Shown: positions 63,664 through 64,000 of the stretch, in pieces
Position numbering within the stretch: the first letter of the stretch is position 1
Layout: each line of letters opens with the position of its first letter
Source of the DNA: Betaproteobacteria bacterium SCGC AG-212-J23
GTDB lineage: Bacteria > Pseudomonadota > Gammaproteobacteria > Burkholderiales > SG8-39
Direction of reading: 5' to 3'
Length of the DNA stretch: 64,000 bases
NCBI GenBank assembly: GCA_001644455.1
Contig: LSTF01000001.1
Location: forward strand, 21,099 to 85,098
Made by a program: the position numbers and the translations under genes
The notes under the pieces: model-generated
Databases searched by the model: none
Told to the model about the DNA's origin: nothing
What the model saw: the letters and a program-made list of their open reading frames with translations, nothing else

Positions 63664-64000
63664 AATACGAACCCTTTGGCTGGCACCACTGGCCGGATCA
63701 CTTCTTCCTTTCGTACCAGTTCCGCCGCGCGCTCGGCGAGACGCAGGAGGGCGGCGGCGCGGTGAGCGAATGCTTCCAGGCCGCGAGCCGCATGAAGCCC
63801 GACCTGGAAAGCTGGCATGTCGAGTGGCTGCGGGTCGCCGAAAGAAACGATCGCCGCGGCGATGAGGCGGAGAAGGCGGGCCACATCCGCACGGCGATGA
63901 ACTGCTGGTTGCGCGCCGCGGACTACTACCGTTCGGCGGAGTTCTGGCTGGCGGCCGACGATCCAAGGCGCCTCGCGACCTTCGACAAGTGCGAGCGTGC
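63660..64000 (+). CDS. Alpha/beta hydrolase-like protein N-terminus (3' partial)
   Basis: ATGA overlap with the receptor stop. MKYEPFGWHHWPDHFFLSYQFRRALGETQEGGGAVSECFQAASRMKPDLESWHVEWLRVAERNDRRGDEAEKAGHIRTAMNCWLRAADYYRSAEFWL; open to window end. Confidence 0.55.
   Translation, partial: MKYEPFGWHHWPDHFFLSYQFRRALGETQEGGGAVSECFQAASRMKPDLESWHVEWLRVAERNDRRGDEAEKAGHIRTAMNCWLRAADYYRSAEFWLAADDPRRLATFDKCER

Noticed and set aside
1-64000. CRISPR arrays, tRNA or rRNA genes, transposons
   Set aside because: No regularly spaced repeats, no tRNA-like cloverleaf or rRNA sequence recognised, and no transposase or integrase translations.

Overview
The window is about 64 kb of high-GC chromosomal DNA. It looks betaproteobacterial (Burkholderiales-like), inferred from four Bug/TTT-type periplasmic receptors and overall gene content. 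I saw no rRNA, tRNA, CRISPR array, integrase or transposase. Left end: an AddB/AddA-like recombination-repair pair (addB cut by the window start). AddA carries two copies of a ~45-nt GC-rich palindromic repeat read in the same frame. At 5.4-11.2 kb there is a lower-GC defence-like island. It holds a Dcm-type C5 methyltransferase, a DUF3883-like PD-(D/E)xK endonuclease and Vsr on the minus strand. Divergent to these is a two-gene unit: a DGQHR/DndB-like protein and a large protein with a C-terminal HEPN-like Rx4H motif. The rest is mostly ordinary metabolic, transport and signalling genes: bdhA-patatin, LtrA plus histidine kinase, a complete Liv-type ABC operon, a MASE2-GGDEF cyclase, a PdsS/PdsR-like two-component system, cyanase, an IorB-like oxidoreductase, dinB, a gamma-resorcylate decarboxylase-like protein, a CPA2 antiporter, and amidase/CocE. 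The best candidates for something undescribed are: (1) the DGQHR+HEPN pair beside the Dcm/DUF3883/Vsr operon; (2) an operon of three exported proteins, namely tandem ABM-domain, Tat-signal ThDP enzyme and cytochrome c; (3) protein-coding palindromic repeats inside addA; (4) a Tat-signal FAD oxidase whose only plausible start is CTG. Calls come from reading the translations and recalling family motifs. No database search was possible.
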